Assembly (NCBI RefSeq): GCF_030718205.1
Contig: NZ_JAUZQF010000023.1
Coordinates: forward strand, 124,001-188,000
Direction of reading: 5' to 3'
Length of the DNA: 64,000 bases
From: Nonomuraea turcica
GTDB taxonomy: Bacteria > Actinomycetota > Actinomycetes > Streptosporangiales > Streptosporangiaceae
A program made the position numbers and the translations under genes. Of this stretch, positions 7,938 to 16,186 are shown piece after piece. Each line of letters begins with the position of its first letter. Position 1 is the first letter of the stretch. The notes under the pieces are model-generated. The model worked only from the letters and a program-made list of their open reading frames with translations. It did not search any database and had not been told where the DNA came from.

Positions 7938-9505
7938 TGAAGCTGCACCCGTTCCGGCGGCTGGGCCTTTGGTGGCGGACTCTCATCCGGCGGCTGCGCC
8001 ATTGGTGGCAGACTCTCGGCCGGTTGACCAGGCGGCTGATCGCCGTCATCGGCGCCCTGCTAGTGCTCACGGCCGTCGCGATTCCAGTCGGCCTGGTCAT
8101 TCGGAACAGGTTCTACTGTGATCCCTATGACGTCCGGCGCGTGTCTGTGACCGAGGCTGAGCACGAACGGGAGGAATGTGTCGGCGTCAGCGGCGGGTAC
8201 GCGTTCGAGCGGCGCTTCGATGGGATCGTGCAGGCGATGGCCAGGGAGAACGCGTTCGCCACAAAGGGCGGGTCCGGCAGCTATGTGACCATCGCCTTCC
8301 TCGGCCCGCTGACCCAGCCGGAGCCGCGGGTGGTGCACCAGCTCGAAGGCGCCGTGGCGGCCCAGCGCCGGGCCAACCGCGGCGAGGTCGCGGGCGTGAC
8401 TCCCCTGATCAAACTGGTGCTGGCGAACACGGACAGCACGGAGAGCAACTGGCGGGAGACGACCGAAGACCTGCTCGCCATGGTCGACTCGGACGACCGG
8501 CTGGTCGCGGTGGCTGGGCTGGGGCGCAGCACCAGCTCCACCCTCGAGTCGCTGAAGCTACTGGCCACGAAGAACTTGGCCATGGTCGGTGATGCCGTCA
8601 CCTCCGACGCCATCGACAGGACCAAGGTGCACGGCTTCGTCCGGGTGAATCCGCGCGTCAGCGAACAAGTCAGGCTGCTGGCCACGTACGTCGGCGACTC
8701 GGCCGAGAAAGCCGCCGGTGGGAAGGGATGGCGTACCGCGGCCCTCATTCATTCCGCCAAACCCGGTGACCTCTATGCCGACTCTCTGGCGGCCGAGTTC
8801 AAGAAGCACATGAAGAAACAGTGGGACGCCGGTGGCGACGTCGCTTACCCGTTCAGTGACCCGCCGGGGAATCAGTGGCAAATCATCATGAGCAATCTCT
8901 GTGCCCGCCCGCCCGACATGATTTTCTATGCCGGGCGAGGACGCGACCTGCATGCCTTCGTGAGATCGCTTAGTGAAAGCGCCAAATGTCTGGGGCCTGT
9001 CAAGATAGTCACCGGCTCCGACGCTGTACGGCTGAAGGCCGAGCAGTCCCCGCTGGGCACCTTCGACGCGGTGTCGCTGATATACGCGCCCTTGGCCGAG
9101 CCATTGCTTCTCGACTGCGCGGAGAATCAGTCGTACCAGCGGCTGCTGGAGGCGTATCAGAGCCTGGGGTTCGACAAGGAGCATCTCGGCACCGGCTGGG
9201 GGATCATGGCGCATGACGCGGTGCTCGCCGCCGCGCAGGCGGTGCGCTGGGCGGCCGGCGGCTCAGGGAAGGACCCCGTCACGCCCGGCGACGTGGCCGG
9301 GATTCTCCCCCTGTTCGCCCAGCCCAACACGGCAGTGTCCGGGGCGAGTGGGCCGGTTATGTTCGACTCCGCGGCCGGAAACCGGCTGGGGCTGCACCTT
9401 CCCGTCCTGCAGTTCCGCCAGGGCGGCACGCCTGACGTGCTGTCCGACCCACGCCAGGCCGAGGGACATCCGTGCCACAGCCCAGGCGAACTGCCACCGC
9501 GCTGA
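7934..9505 (+). CDS. Membrane-anchored periplasmic-binding-protein-fold receptor
   Basis: A 523-residue protein starting at the ATG that overlaps the ATPase stop (7934-7937), with GGGAGA upstream. The N-terminal 35 residues are rich in Arg and Trp (RRLGLWWRTLIRRLRHWW) and predicted cytoplasmic. One transmembrane helix follows at about 37-59 (LIAVIGALLVLTAVAIPVGL). Outside, after FYCDP and an ECVGVSGGYAF motif, comes a type-1 periplasmic-binding fold (YVTIAFLGPLT, VAVAGLGRSTSSTLESLKLLA, MVGDAVTSDAID, VHGFVRVNPRVSEQ, AALIHSAKPGDLYADSL, DMIFYAGRGRDLHAFV, GWGIMAHDAVLAAAQAV). It lacks a lipobox and has no permease nearby, so it looks like a tethered ligand sensor rather than a transport component. 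Its partner is almost certainly the coupled ATPase. Confidence 0.78.
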   Translation: MMKLHPFRRLGLWWRTLIRRLRHWWQTLGRLTRRLIAVIGALLVLTAVAIPVGLVIRNRFYCDPYDVRRVSVTEAEHEREECVGVSGGYAFERRFDGIVQAMARENAFATKGGSGSYVTIAFLGPLTQPEPRVVHQLEGAVAAQRRANRGEVAGVTPLIKLVLANTDSTESNWRETTEDLLAMVDSDDRLVAVAGLGRSTSSTLESLKLLATKNLAMVGDAVTSDAIDRTKVHGFVRVNPRVSEQVRLLATYVGDSAEKAAGGKGWRTAALIHSAKPGDLYADSLAAEFKKHMKKQWDAGGDVAYPFSDPPGNQWQIIMSNLCARPPDMIFYAGRGRDLHAFVRSLSESAKCLGPVKIVTGSDAVRLKAEQSPLGTFDAVSLIYAPLAEPLLLDCAENQSYQRLLEAYQSLGFDKEHLGTGWGIMAHDAVLAAAQAVRWAAGGSGKDPVTPGDVAGILPLFAQPNTAVSGASGPVMFDSAAGNRLGLHLPVLQFRQGGTPDVLSDPRQAEGHPCHSPGELPPR

Positions 9506-9524
9506 CGCGCCTGTGAGAGGGCCA

Positions 9525-9544
9525 TCCCGATGACTCGATCGGGA
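9525..9544. terminator. Weak terminator-like hairpin after the receptor gene
   Basis: TCCCGAT-gactcg-ATCGGGA forms a 7-bp perfect stem with a 6-nt loop, 20 nt after the receptor stop. No U-tract follows directly, so function is tentative. Confidence 0.35.
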
Positions 9545-9657
9545 GCCCGCATCCTGAAAAAAGATTCCGGCCGACATGTAGAGAACAGACGGACGGCTCC
9601 GACCTCCCCGTGAAGGCGGCGCCAGACGAGCGCCGGAAACACACAGGAGGCAGTGAG

Positions 9658-10257
9658 ATGAGCAAGGTCACTTGTGACATGGCGATGTCCCTCGACGGCT
9701 TCGTGGCTGGCCCGAAGCAGAGCCTGGACCAGCCGTTCGGCGACGGCGTGGGTGACCGCCTGCACCAATGGATGTTCGATGAGCCCGAGCAGCACGCCGC
9801 AGTGATCGAGGGCATCACCGCGGCCGGCGCCTTCATCATGGGCCGCAACATGTTCAGCCCTGGCCGCGGCGCCTGGGACCTGGACTGGAACGGCTGGTGG
9901 GGCGACGAGCCGCCGTACCACGCGCCGGTCTTCGTCCTCACTCACCACCCGCGCGAGCAGGTGACGATGAAGGGTGGCACGACGTTCATCTTCGTCACCG
10001 ACGGGATCGAGGCGGCGATGGCCCAGGCGCGTGAGGTCGCAGGCGAGCGCGACGTGGCCGTCGCCGGCGGCGCCGAGACGGTGAACCAGTACCTGGCGGC
10101 AGGGCTCATCGACGAGCTGCGCTTGCACGTCGCGCCCGTGATCATCGGCAGAGGCGAGCGGCTGCTCCACAACGTCGGGGACATCACCCTCGAACCCCTC
10201 GGCGCCCCCTCGGGCACCCGCCTCGTCACCCACCTGACGTATCGGGTGATCCGATAG
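9658..10257 (+). CDS. Dihydrofolate reductase/RibD C-terminal family protein
   Basis: A 199-residue protein. The ATG at 9658 is chosen because a perfect AGGAGG lies 7 nt upstream (9645-9650); the frame is open further upstream without a ribosome site. N-terminal SKVTCDMAMSLDGFVAGP, FIMGRNMF, VFVLTHHPRE, VAVAGGAETVNQYLAAGLID and LRLHVAPVIIGRGERLL are hallmarks of the RibD C-terminal/DHFR-like fold, an NADPH-binding reductase domain. Such stand-alone copies are common in actinomycetes and mostly uncharacterised; it is not a housekeeping folA. It is the last gene of the repeat-bounded segment, ending 5 nt before the right repeat, and has its own ribosome site, so linkage to the ATPase/receptor pair may be only positional. 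Confidence 0.85.
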   Translation: MSKVTCDMAMSLDGFVAGPKQSLDQPFGDGVGDRLHQWMFDEPEQHAAVIEGITAAGAFIMGRNMFSPGRGAWDLDWNGWWGDEPPYHAPVFVLTHHPREQVTMKGGTTFIFVTDGIEAAMAQAREVAGERDVAVAGGAETVNQYLAAGLIDELRLHVAPVIIGRGERLLHNVGDITLEPLGAPSGTRLVTHLTYRVIR

Positions 10258-10261
10258 AAGG

Positions 10262-10295
10262 GCCGCCTCGGTTCAGCGCAGGATCACGCAGCCAC
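10262..10295. repeat. Right copy of 34-nt direct repeat, containing the LRR gene 3' end
   Basis: 33 of 34 nt match 5238-5271. It covers the stop codon and last codons (GCVILR-stop on the minus strand) of the LRR gene and about 11 nt beyond it. This copy belongs to the intact gene. Confidence 0.8.
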
Positions 10296-11301
10296 GCGCG
10301 GTCAGCCTCCGCAAGACCTCGGGGTCTCCGTCGAGCTTGTTCCACCGCAGGTCGAGCTTCTCCAGCGCGGGCAGGTCGGCCAGGCACTCGGGCAGCTCGC
10401 GCAGTCGGTTGTTCCGCAGGTCCAGGTGGGTGAGCTGGGGCGGCATCGCGTCCGCCAGCTCGCGCAGGCGATTGTTGCGGAGATCCAGCACGCGCAGCTC
10501 GCCGAGCCGGTGGATCGAGGCGGGCAGCCGGGTCAGGGCGTTGCCCTGCAGGTGCAGCTCCCGAAGCCGGGCCAGGCCGCCGATGGTGCCGGGGAGTTCC
10601 TCCAGGCGGTTGTTGTAGAGCCGCAGCTCCACCAGCGAGGCCATGGACCCGATCGGATCCGGCAGGCGCGTGATGCGGTTGTCGGTCAGATTGAGGTAGG
10701 CGAGCCGGTCCAGCCGCCCGATCGACTCGGGCACGTGCGTGAACAGGTTGTCGCTGAGGTAGAGGTAGTCGGTGAGGGGCAGGTCGCCGAGCTCGGGCGG
10801 GATCTCGGTGAGCCGGTTGTGGCCCAGGTCGAGCATGCGGAGGCGGGTCAGGCCGCCGATGGCTGCGGGGATCTCGGTGAGCGCGTTCTCGGCCAGGTTG
10901 AGCGATTCCAGGCCGGCCAGTTTCCAGAGGGAGCCGGGCACCTCGGTCAGGCCGTTCCCGCCGGCCGCCAGGTGGCGCAGCGCCGGGGGCAGCCGGTCAG
11001 GCAGGGCGCCGATGCGGTTGCCGTACAGGAAGAGTGTCTCCAGGTGCGGCGGGCAGGCCGGGAAGGACGTCAGCTCGTTGCCGTCGAGGTGCAGCGCGCG
11101 TAGCGCGGTGAGCCGGGAGAGGTCAGGCAGGCGCCGCAGGCGGTTGCCGTCGAGCCGCAGTTCCTCCAGCGCGACCAGCCCCGCCACCCGGTCGGGCACC
11201 TCGGCGATCGCGTTCCAGGCCAGGTCGATCAGCCGGACGTCGTCCGGGACATGCGGGAAGACGGTCAGTTCGGCGTCGGGCGCGCGCATGGTGTCGATCA
11301 T
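10273..11301 (-). CDS. Leucine-rich repeat protein
   Basis: A 342-residue protein made almost entirely of about a dozen 22-23-residue leucine-rich repeats of the pattern LxxLxLxxNxLxxLPxxI (for example LRMLDLGHNRLTEIPPELG, LVELRLYNNRLEELPGTIG, LRVLDLRNNRLRELADAMP). There is no signal peptide or membrane helix, so a cytoplasmic scaffold or binding protein is expected. The start is the ATG at 11301; a second ATG at 11289 is possible. The C-terminus ends RGCVILR, and its coding sequence is duplicated at 5238-5271. If the 5 kb between the copies is removed, this gene would lie directly upstream of the lipoprotein gene at 4770-5195 on the same strand. Ligand unknown. Confidence 0.88.
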   Translation of the reverse strand: MIDTMRAPDAELTVFPHVPDDVRLIDLAWNAIAEVPDRVAGLVALEELRLDGNRLRRLPDLSRLTALRALHLDGNELTSFPACPPHLETLFLYGNRIGALPDRLPPALRHLAAGGNGLTEVPGSLWKLAGLESLNLAENALTEIPAAIGGLTRLRMLDLGHNRLTEIPPELGDLPLTDYLYLSDNLFTHVPESIGRLDRLAYLNLTDNRITRLPDPIGSMASLVELRLYNNRLEELPGTIGGLARLRELHLQGNALTRLPASIHRLGELRVLDLRNNRLRELADAMPPQLTHLDLRNNRLRELPECLADLPALEKLDLRWNKLDGDPEVLRRLTARGCVILR

Positions 11302-11423
11302 CCCAGACGAGCGGTACGGGGATCAAAGGGCCGCGGTCTTTCTACCGTCGGCTCCATCCGCACGTCGTTGGGCGGACCGTCTGGCAGGTGTTGCCCTTAT
11401 CCGGGCTGGTCGTGGCTGCTTAG

Positions 11424-12146
11424 ATGGACGGCATGAAGGTGGCGGGCAGCGCCGTGATCGGCGTTCAGCGGGATCAAGTGTGGGCGGCGCTCCAGGACCC
11501 GGCGGTGCTGGTGCGCACCATTCCGGGGTGCGAGCGCCTGGAGGAGTGCGGGCCGGACACCTACCGGATGACGGTCAACGCGGGGGTTGCGTCCGTCAAG
11601 GGCGTTTACCAGGGGGAGGTCGTGCTGGCGGATCCGCTGGCGCCCGAGAGCTTCACGCTCAAGGCGCGCGGGCAGGGTGCGCCGGGGACGGTGGACGCCA
11701 CCGTCCAGGTACGGCTGAGCGAGATCGACGGCGGGACCCGGGTCGACTACGACGCGGACGCCGTGATCGGCGGGATGATCGGCGGGGTCGGGCAGCGCAT
11801 GCTCGGCTCGGTGGCCAAGCGGACGGCGGGGGAGTTCTTCGCCGCCGTGGAGGAACATCTGTGCGCACCTGCGGCTCCCGGCCTGGCCCTCGAAGCGGAC
11901 ATGGCCGCTGTCCCGGCGAGCACCGTCCCGGCGGGTTCTGTGCCGGGTGTGCTGGCGGGCGAGCGCACTGGTGCGGCGGGTGAGGCCGGTGCCGCCGGGG
12001 CCGTTTACGAGCGGCCGCCCAAACGGCACACCGAGACGCGGCCGTGGGTGATGCTGGCGTCGTTCGGCATGGGGGCGGGCATCGCGCTCACGAGTGTCGC
12101 GATCGGCTGGGTTCTCGGCCGCGCCTCCCGCCGCTCCCGCCCCTGA
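11424..12146 (+). CDS. CoxG-like SRPBCC protein with C-terminal membrane anchor
   Basis: A 240-residue protein. Residues about 4-150 match the carbon monoxide dehydrogenase subunit G (CoxG/SRPBCC) fold: MKVAGSAVIGVQRDQVWAAL, LVRTIPGCERLEECGPDTY, VKGVYQGEVVLAD, and the Gly-rich VIGGMIGGVGQRMLGSVAKR. CoxG proteins are membrane-associated and act with molybdenum hydroxylases, but no coxMSL-type genes are present here. A variable Ala/Pro linker leads to a transmembrane helix at about 212-232 (VMLASFGMGAGIALTSVAIG) and a basic cytoplasmic tail (RASRRSRP), a tail-anchored arrangement also seen in CO dehydrogenase CoxG. An orphan role in electron or quinone delivery is possible but unproven. Confidence 0.8.
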   Translation: MDGMKVAGSAVIGVQRDQVWAALQDPAVLVRTIPGCERLEECGPDTYRMTVNAGVASVKGVYQGEVVLADPLAPESFTLKARGQGAPGTVDATVQVRLSEIDGGTRVDYDADAVIGGMIGGVGQRMLGSVAKRTAGEFFAAVEEHLCAPAAPGLALEADMAAVPASTVPAGSVPGVLAGERTGAAGEAGAAGAVYERPPKRHTETRPWVMLASFGMGAGIALTSVAIGWVLGRASRRSRP

Positions 12147-12197
12147 CGTCCAACGGGGCTCTAGAGGAAAAGGATCTCCAGGCGTAGCGTGGCGGGT

Positions 12198-13094
12198 ATG
12201 CGGCAGGCACACGCGGAGGACGCACGGACAGAAGCCAGGCGAATCGTACGCAATCTACTCGGCGAGGAGCGCCCCACCGCCGAGACCCTGATCGGTGACG
12301 TGCGCCCCGTGCTCGGGGACGAGCGGACCGACCGCACGCTCGAACTCGCCCTCGGCGCCTCGCTCACCAGGCGTTCCGCCGAGCTGGCCGCCCTCGCCGC
12401 GCTGCTGGTGGGCACCCGCGAGCTGGGCGCGGACTGGTGGGCGCGGTCCAGGGGCGGCAAGCTGCCGCCACCGGACGAGGTGGTGCGCACGGCCGTCGCG
12501 ATCGAGCCGTGGACCGACCTGACCGCGCTGGAAATGCTGGCCGCCTGGATCTCCGACGACGCCGCCGACCAGCTGTGGGGCCAGCCCGTCGCCCGGGTCG
12601 ATCTCAACTCCTGGCAGGCCGAGGACCGGTTCGACCTTCCGCCAGGTGCCAAGCCAGGGCAGCGGCTGGTGGTGCACTTCGACGCCGGCGGGCGGCTCGA
12701 CGCGGTCGTCACCCGGCGGGCCGACGAGGATCTCGGATCCAACCTCGACTTCCACTCCCTGCGGTACTCGCGGCCCGCCGAGGCGCAGTGGAGCTGGGGG
12801 GTGGCGGCCGGCCTCGGCCCGCACCGGCTGCCAGGGGAGAGCCCCGACCCTTACGCTCGCGAGGTGCCCGCCGCCGCCGTGGGCATCCTGCGTGCCTGGG
12901 CCCTGCGTCACGGCGCCTCGCGCGAGCAGCTCGGCGAGCGCTGGGAGACGGTCGGCGACGTGGTGGCCGCCATCGAGCGGGTGGACTGGATGTGGCGCAG
13001 CGGCGAATGGTTCGGGTGGTGGCGCGGCGCGTCGGCGCTCGTGGACGACTCGGCCTACCTGCCGTACCGGCTGGAGGAGCTGGCCGCCGGCTAG
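12198..13094 (+). CDS. Conserved-looking hypothetical protein, acidic, soluble
   Basis: A 298-residue protein that I do not recognise. The ATG at 12198 is preferred because a TAGCGT box ends 7 nt before it, suggesting a leaderless transcript; an in-frame start at 12189 would lie inside that box. The first third is helical (EDARTEARRIVRNLLGE, LELALGASLTRRSAELAALAALLVG), the middle is strand-rich (QRLVVHFDAGGRLDAVVTRR), and the end has many Trp residues (RVDWMWRSGEWFGWWRGASALV). No signal peptide, membrane helix or catalytic motif is visible. Its stop overlaps the stop of the convergent thymidine kinase gene by 3 nt. Confidence 0.7.
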   Translation: MRQAHAEDARTEARRIVRNLLGEERPTAETLIGDVRPVLGDERTDRTLELALGASLTRRSAELAALAALLVGTRELGADWWARSRGGKLPPPDEVVRTAVAIEPWTDLTALEMLAAWISDDAADQLWGQPVARVDLNSWQAEDRFDLPPGAKPGQRLVVHFDAGGRLDAVVTRRADEDLGSNLDFHSLRYSRPAEAQWSWGVAAGLGPHRLPGESPDPYAREVPAAAVGILRAWALRHGASREQLGERWETVGDVVAAIERVDWMWRSGEWFGWWRGASALVDDSAYLPYRLEELAAG

Positions 13095-13780
13095 TTGGGT
13101 GAGCCCTCGCCCAGCAGCCCGGAGCGGTGGTGGCGGCGGCAGAGCACCTGGTAGCGGACGGGGGAGGCATCGGTGTCACCGATCACCACCTGCTCGCCGG
13201 TCCGCACCATCGCCCCGCCCACGACCCTGGCGTTCAGCAGCCCCGGCCGCCCGCACCAGCACAGCACCTCGACCTGCAGCCTGGACACCTCGTCGGCCAG
13301 CTCGAACAGCCGCTGCGCCGCCGGGAACATCACGGAGCGGAAGTCGGAGGCCAGCCCGAACGCGTACACGTCCACGCCGTGCTCGTCCACCAGGTCCGCC
13401 AGCTGCTCGATCTGCTCGACCGTGTAGAAGCACGCCTCGTCGCAGATCAGATAGTCGACCCGGGTGCGCACCCCCGTCACCAGCCGTACGAGGTCGAGCG
13501 AGTCGTCCACCTCGATGGCCTCCAGCCCGAGCCCGATCCTGCTGGTGACCTTCGGCCCGCCCGACCGGTCGTGCTTGGTCAGCACGAGGCCGCGCCGGCC
13601 TTGCCGCCCATGGTTGTAGTTCATCTGGAGGGCGAGCGTCGACTTCCCGCAATCCATGGGCCCGAAGTAGAACTTCAGTACAGCGTCCCTGGCAGCAGAC
13701 GGTACGGCAGACAAGGCAGACGATTCGGTCACGGGGCGCCAGCTTAGCGGCTTGGCTTGTTCCATGACCTCGTGGGACAT
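13091..13780 (-). CDS. tdk: Thymidine kinase (type II, TK1-like)
   Basis: A 229-residue protein that phosphorylates thymidine to dTMP in the salvage pathway. Walker A is FYFGPMDCGKSTLALQM; the DEACF Walker B-type motif (YLICDEACFYTVEQIEQLADL) and the lasso region with Tyr near the C-terminus (SPVRYQVLCRRHH) are present. Zinc-type Cys/His residues are visible as CWCGRP and CRRHH. The N-terminus is about 30 residues longer than usual, so the start may be at the ATG at 13765 or further in. Its stop overlaps that of the convergent gene at 13094. It stands alone with no obvious operon partner. Confidence 0.93.
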   Translation of the reverse strand: MSHEVMEQAKPLSWRPVTESSALSAVPSAARDAVLKFYFGPMDCGKSTLALQMNYNHGRQGRRGLVLTKHDRSGGPKVTSRIGLGLEAIEVDDSLDLVRLVTGVRTRVDYLICDEACFYTVEQIEQLADLVDEHGVDVYAFGLASDFRSVMFPAAQRLFELADEVSRLQVEVLCWCGRPGLLNARVVGGAMVRTGEQVVIGDTDASPVRYQVLCRRHHRSGLLGEGSPN

Positions 13781-13807
13781 TTTCCCCCTGAGGTTTCAGG
13801 AGGAACT

Positions 13808-14179
13808 ATGGTCACCGATAAACCACCGGCGCTCGACGCGATGATGAAGCAGGACGACCTCACGGCCGCCCAGGCGGATGCCACCCGATGGCGTTACGGC
13901 TTCCTCGTCGTCGTGGTGGGCATTGTCGCGGTCCTGGTGGCCTTCGGCGCCGCCGTGTTCGCCACGCGGGAGTTCGCCCCGTTGTTCGCTGGTGTGGCGG
14001 GAGTGATCGGTACCATAATCGGTGCATATTTCGGGGTGCAGGCGGGGCAGTCGGGAAAGGCGAGGGTCGAAGCTGAACTCGCCAGATCTCAGGAGATGGT
14101 GATCCGGCTGGCGGCGTACGTCGGCACGGAAAACGCGCCCCGAGTCATCGACGAAGTGCTCGGCCGACGCCGAAGCTGA
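13808..14179 (+). CDS. Small membrane protein of unknown function
   Basis: A 123-residue protein started at the ATG at 13808, which has AGGAGG 5 nt upstream; the longer in-frame extension to 13757 overlaps the divergent tdk start. It has two adjacent hydrophobic segments (about 31-53, YGFLVVVVGIVAVLVAFGAA, and about 58-80, LFAGVAGVIGTIIGAYFGVQ), then a basic helical tail (GKARVEAELARSQEMVIRLA) that may form a coiled coil. It is 6 nt upstream of the hydantoinase A gene and may be co-transcribed with it. No family is recognised. Confidence 0.7.
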   Translation: MVTDKPPALDAMMKQDDLTAAQADATRWRYGFLVVVVGIVAVLVAFGAAVFATREFAPLFAGVAGVIGTIIGAYFGVQAGQSGKARVEAELARSQEMVIRLAAYVGTENAPRVIDEVLGRRRS

Positions 14180-14185
14180 GGAGCC

Positions 14186-16186
14186 ATGCGTAGCGTCCGT
14201 ATCGGAGTGGACACCGGAGGCACATTCACCGACGTAGTCGCGGTGGACGAGCAGACCGGTGAGATCCTCACCACGAAGACCCCCTCGACCCCCGCCAACC
14301 CTGCGGACGGATTCCTCGCGGGCATCGCCAAGCTGGGCGAGCTCGACGTCGGCTCGATCGTGCACGGCACCACGGTGGCCACGAACCAGCTGCTCGAGGA
14401 CCGGATCGCGAACCTCGGGTTCATCACGACCGAGGGCTTCGAGTTCATCCTGGAGATCGCCAGGCAGAGCGTGCCCGACGGTTACGGCAACTCCTACTTC
14501 TGGGTCAAGCCGCCCAGGATCGTTCCCGTGCACCTGGTGAAGACCGTCGGCGGGCGGCTCGACCACCTGGGCAACGAGGTGTGGCCGTTCTCGGAGGAGC
14601 AGGCCGTCGAGGTGGCCCGCTGGTTCCGCGCCAAGAACATCACCGCGATCGGCGTGTGCTTCCTGCACTCCTACGCCAACCCCGAGCACGAGCGCCGCAT
14701 GCGCGAAGTGCTCTGGCGCGAGCACCCGGAGGCGGTGATCTCGTTGTCGAGTGACGTGCTGCGCGAATACCGCGAGTACGAGCGCTCGGTGACCACCCTC
14801 GTCGACGCGGCCGTCAAGCCCGCCATGCGCGGCTACATCGCCAGCCTCTCCACCCGCCTGGGCCAGCCGTTCTCCGTCATGAAGTCCAACGGCGGCATCC
14901 TGTCGGCGCGCGAGGTCGTCAACCAGCCGATCACCACCGTCCTGTCCGGGCCGGCGGCGGGCGCGCTGGGCGCGGCGCTCATCGCCGCCACGGCCGGGCA
15001 CAGGTCGGTGATCACGCTGGACGGCGGCGGCACCTCGACCGACGTGGCGGTGGTGATCGACGGTGAGCCGTCCATCACCACGGAAGGCGCCATCGGCCGT
15101 TACCCGTGCAAGATCCCGATGATCGACATCGTCACGGTGGGCGCGGGCGGCGGCTCGATCGCCTGGATCTCGCCCGAGGGCACGCTCAAGGTCGGCCCCA
15201 GGTCCGCAGGCGCCGACCCGGGACCGCTCTGCTATGGCAAGGGCGGGACGGAGGTGACGGTCACCGACGCGCACGTGTTCCTCGGCCGCATCCCGCCGCA
15301 CCTGCTCGGCGGCGAGATCCCGCTGAACGCCGACGCCGCTCGCACCGGTATCGAGGGCCTGGCCGACAAGCTCGGGCTCAGCCCGGAGCGCACCGCGACC
15401 GGGATTCTGGAGATCAGCGCGTTCAACCAGAGCAACGCGATCCGGCAGCTCACCGTCAAGCGGGGTCTGGACGTGCGGGACTTCCCGCTGGTGACGTTCG
15501 GCGGGTCCGGGCCGCTGCTGGCGTGCCGGCTGATCGACATCCTGGGCCTGCCCTCGGTCGTCATCCCGCGCGACCCTGGGAACGTTTCAGCGTTCGGGCT
15601 CCTCACGGTGGACGTCAAGAACGACTACGTTCGCACGTACGTCACCCGCGACCTCTCCCTCGGCAAGGCCGCCGAGATCTTCCACGACCTGGAGCATCAG
15701 GCGGGCGAGGCGCTGGACCGCGAGGGCTTCGACGACCCGGTCTACGTCCGCAGCGCCGACCTGCGCTACTACGGCCAGGGCTACGAGGTCCGTGTCCCCG
15801 CCCCGGCCGGCGAGATCGACGGCGACTGGCACGCCCAAGTGATCGACCGCTTCCACCAGGCCCACGAGAAGCTCTATGGGTACGCCTACCGCGACGACCC
15901 CCGCCACGGCGTCGAATGGGTGAACCTGCGCGTCTCCGGCGTCGGCCCCATCACCCGCCCGACCCTGCGCCCGCTGGACAAGCCCGGCCCAGGCGCCACC
16001 GCCGTCCGTCCCGTGCACTTCGACGAGACCCGCGACACCCCGATCCACCAGCGGGCCGCGCTCGGCGCCGGCGCCAAGGTGTCGGGCCCCGCCGTGATCG
16101 AGGAGTACGGCTCGACGATCCCCGTCCACCCCGGCTTCACCGCCATGGTGGACACGTACGGAAACGTGGAGATAAAGCGTGACTGA
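14186..16186 (+). CDS. Hydantoinase/oxoprolinase subunit A (HyuA family)
   Basis: A 666-residue ATP-dependent amidohydrolase or carboxylase large subunit. The N-terminal hydantoinase A domain opens with RIGVDTGGTFTDVVAVDE, the ASKHA-type phosphate-binding motif. HGTTVATNQLLEDR, SSDVLREYREYERSVTTLVDA, SNGGILSAREVVNQPITTVLSGPAAG, TLDGGGTSTDVAV and TVGAGGGSIAWI are diagnostic blocks. Members hydrolyse N-methylhydantoin or 5-oxoproline, or carboxylate acetone or acetophenone. The gene overlaps HyuB by 8 nt, and the pair without a third subunit favours a hydantoinase or oxoprolinase-type enzyme. Exact substrate cannot be read from sequence. Confidence 0.92.
   Translation: MRSVRIGVDTGGTFTDVVAVDEQTGEILTTKTPSTPANPADGFLAGIAKLGELDVGSIVHGTTVATNQLLEDRIANLGFITTEGFEFILEIARQSVPDGYGNSYFWVKPPRIVPVHLVKTVGGRLDHLGNEVWPFSEEQAVEVARWFRAKNITAIGVCFLHSYANPEHERRMREVLWREHPEAVISLSSDVLREYREYERSVTTLVDAAVKPAMRGYIASLSTRLGQPFSVMKSNGGILSAREVVNQPITTVLSGPAAGALGAALIAATAGHRSVITLDGGGTSTDVAVVIDGEPSITTEGAIGRYPCKIPMIDIVTVGAGGGSIAWISPEGTLKVGPRSAGADPGPLCYGKGGTEVTVTDAHVFLGRIPPHLLGGEIPLNADAARTGIEGLADKLGLSPERTATGILEISAFNQSNAIRQLTVKRGLDVRDFPLVTFGGSGPLLACRLIDILGLPSVVIPRDPGNVSAFGLLTVDVKNDYVRTYVTRDLSLGKAAEIFHDLEHQAGEALDREGFDDPVYVRSADLRYYGQGYEVRVPAPAGEIDGDWHAQVIDRFHQAHEKLYGYAYRDDPRHGVEWVNLRVSGVGPITRPTLRPLDKPGPGATAVRPVHFDETRDTPIHQRAALGAGAKVSGPAVIEEYGSTIPVHPGFTAMVDTYGNVEIKRD

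Larger units (their letters stand above)
5238..10295. mobile_element. Putative inserted accessory segment bounded by direct repeats (no integrase seen)
   Basis: A 34-nt direct repeat derived from the 3' end of an LRR gene flanks the segment. It holds three plus-strand genes (ATPase, membrane receptor, DHFR-like reductase), whereas both flanking genes are on the minus strand. The left part (5272-5897) is non-coding and visibly richer in A/T than its surroundings. The arrangement resembles an integrative element placed in a gene 3' end, with the gene end regenerated. No recombinase is present, so it could be a degenerate element or a homologous insertion. The mobile interpretation is inference. 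Confidence 0.4.
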
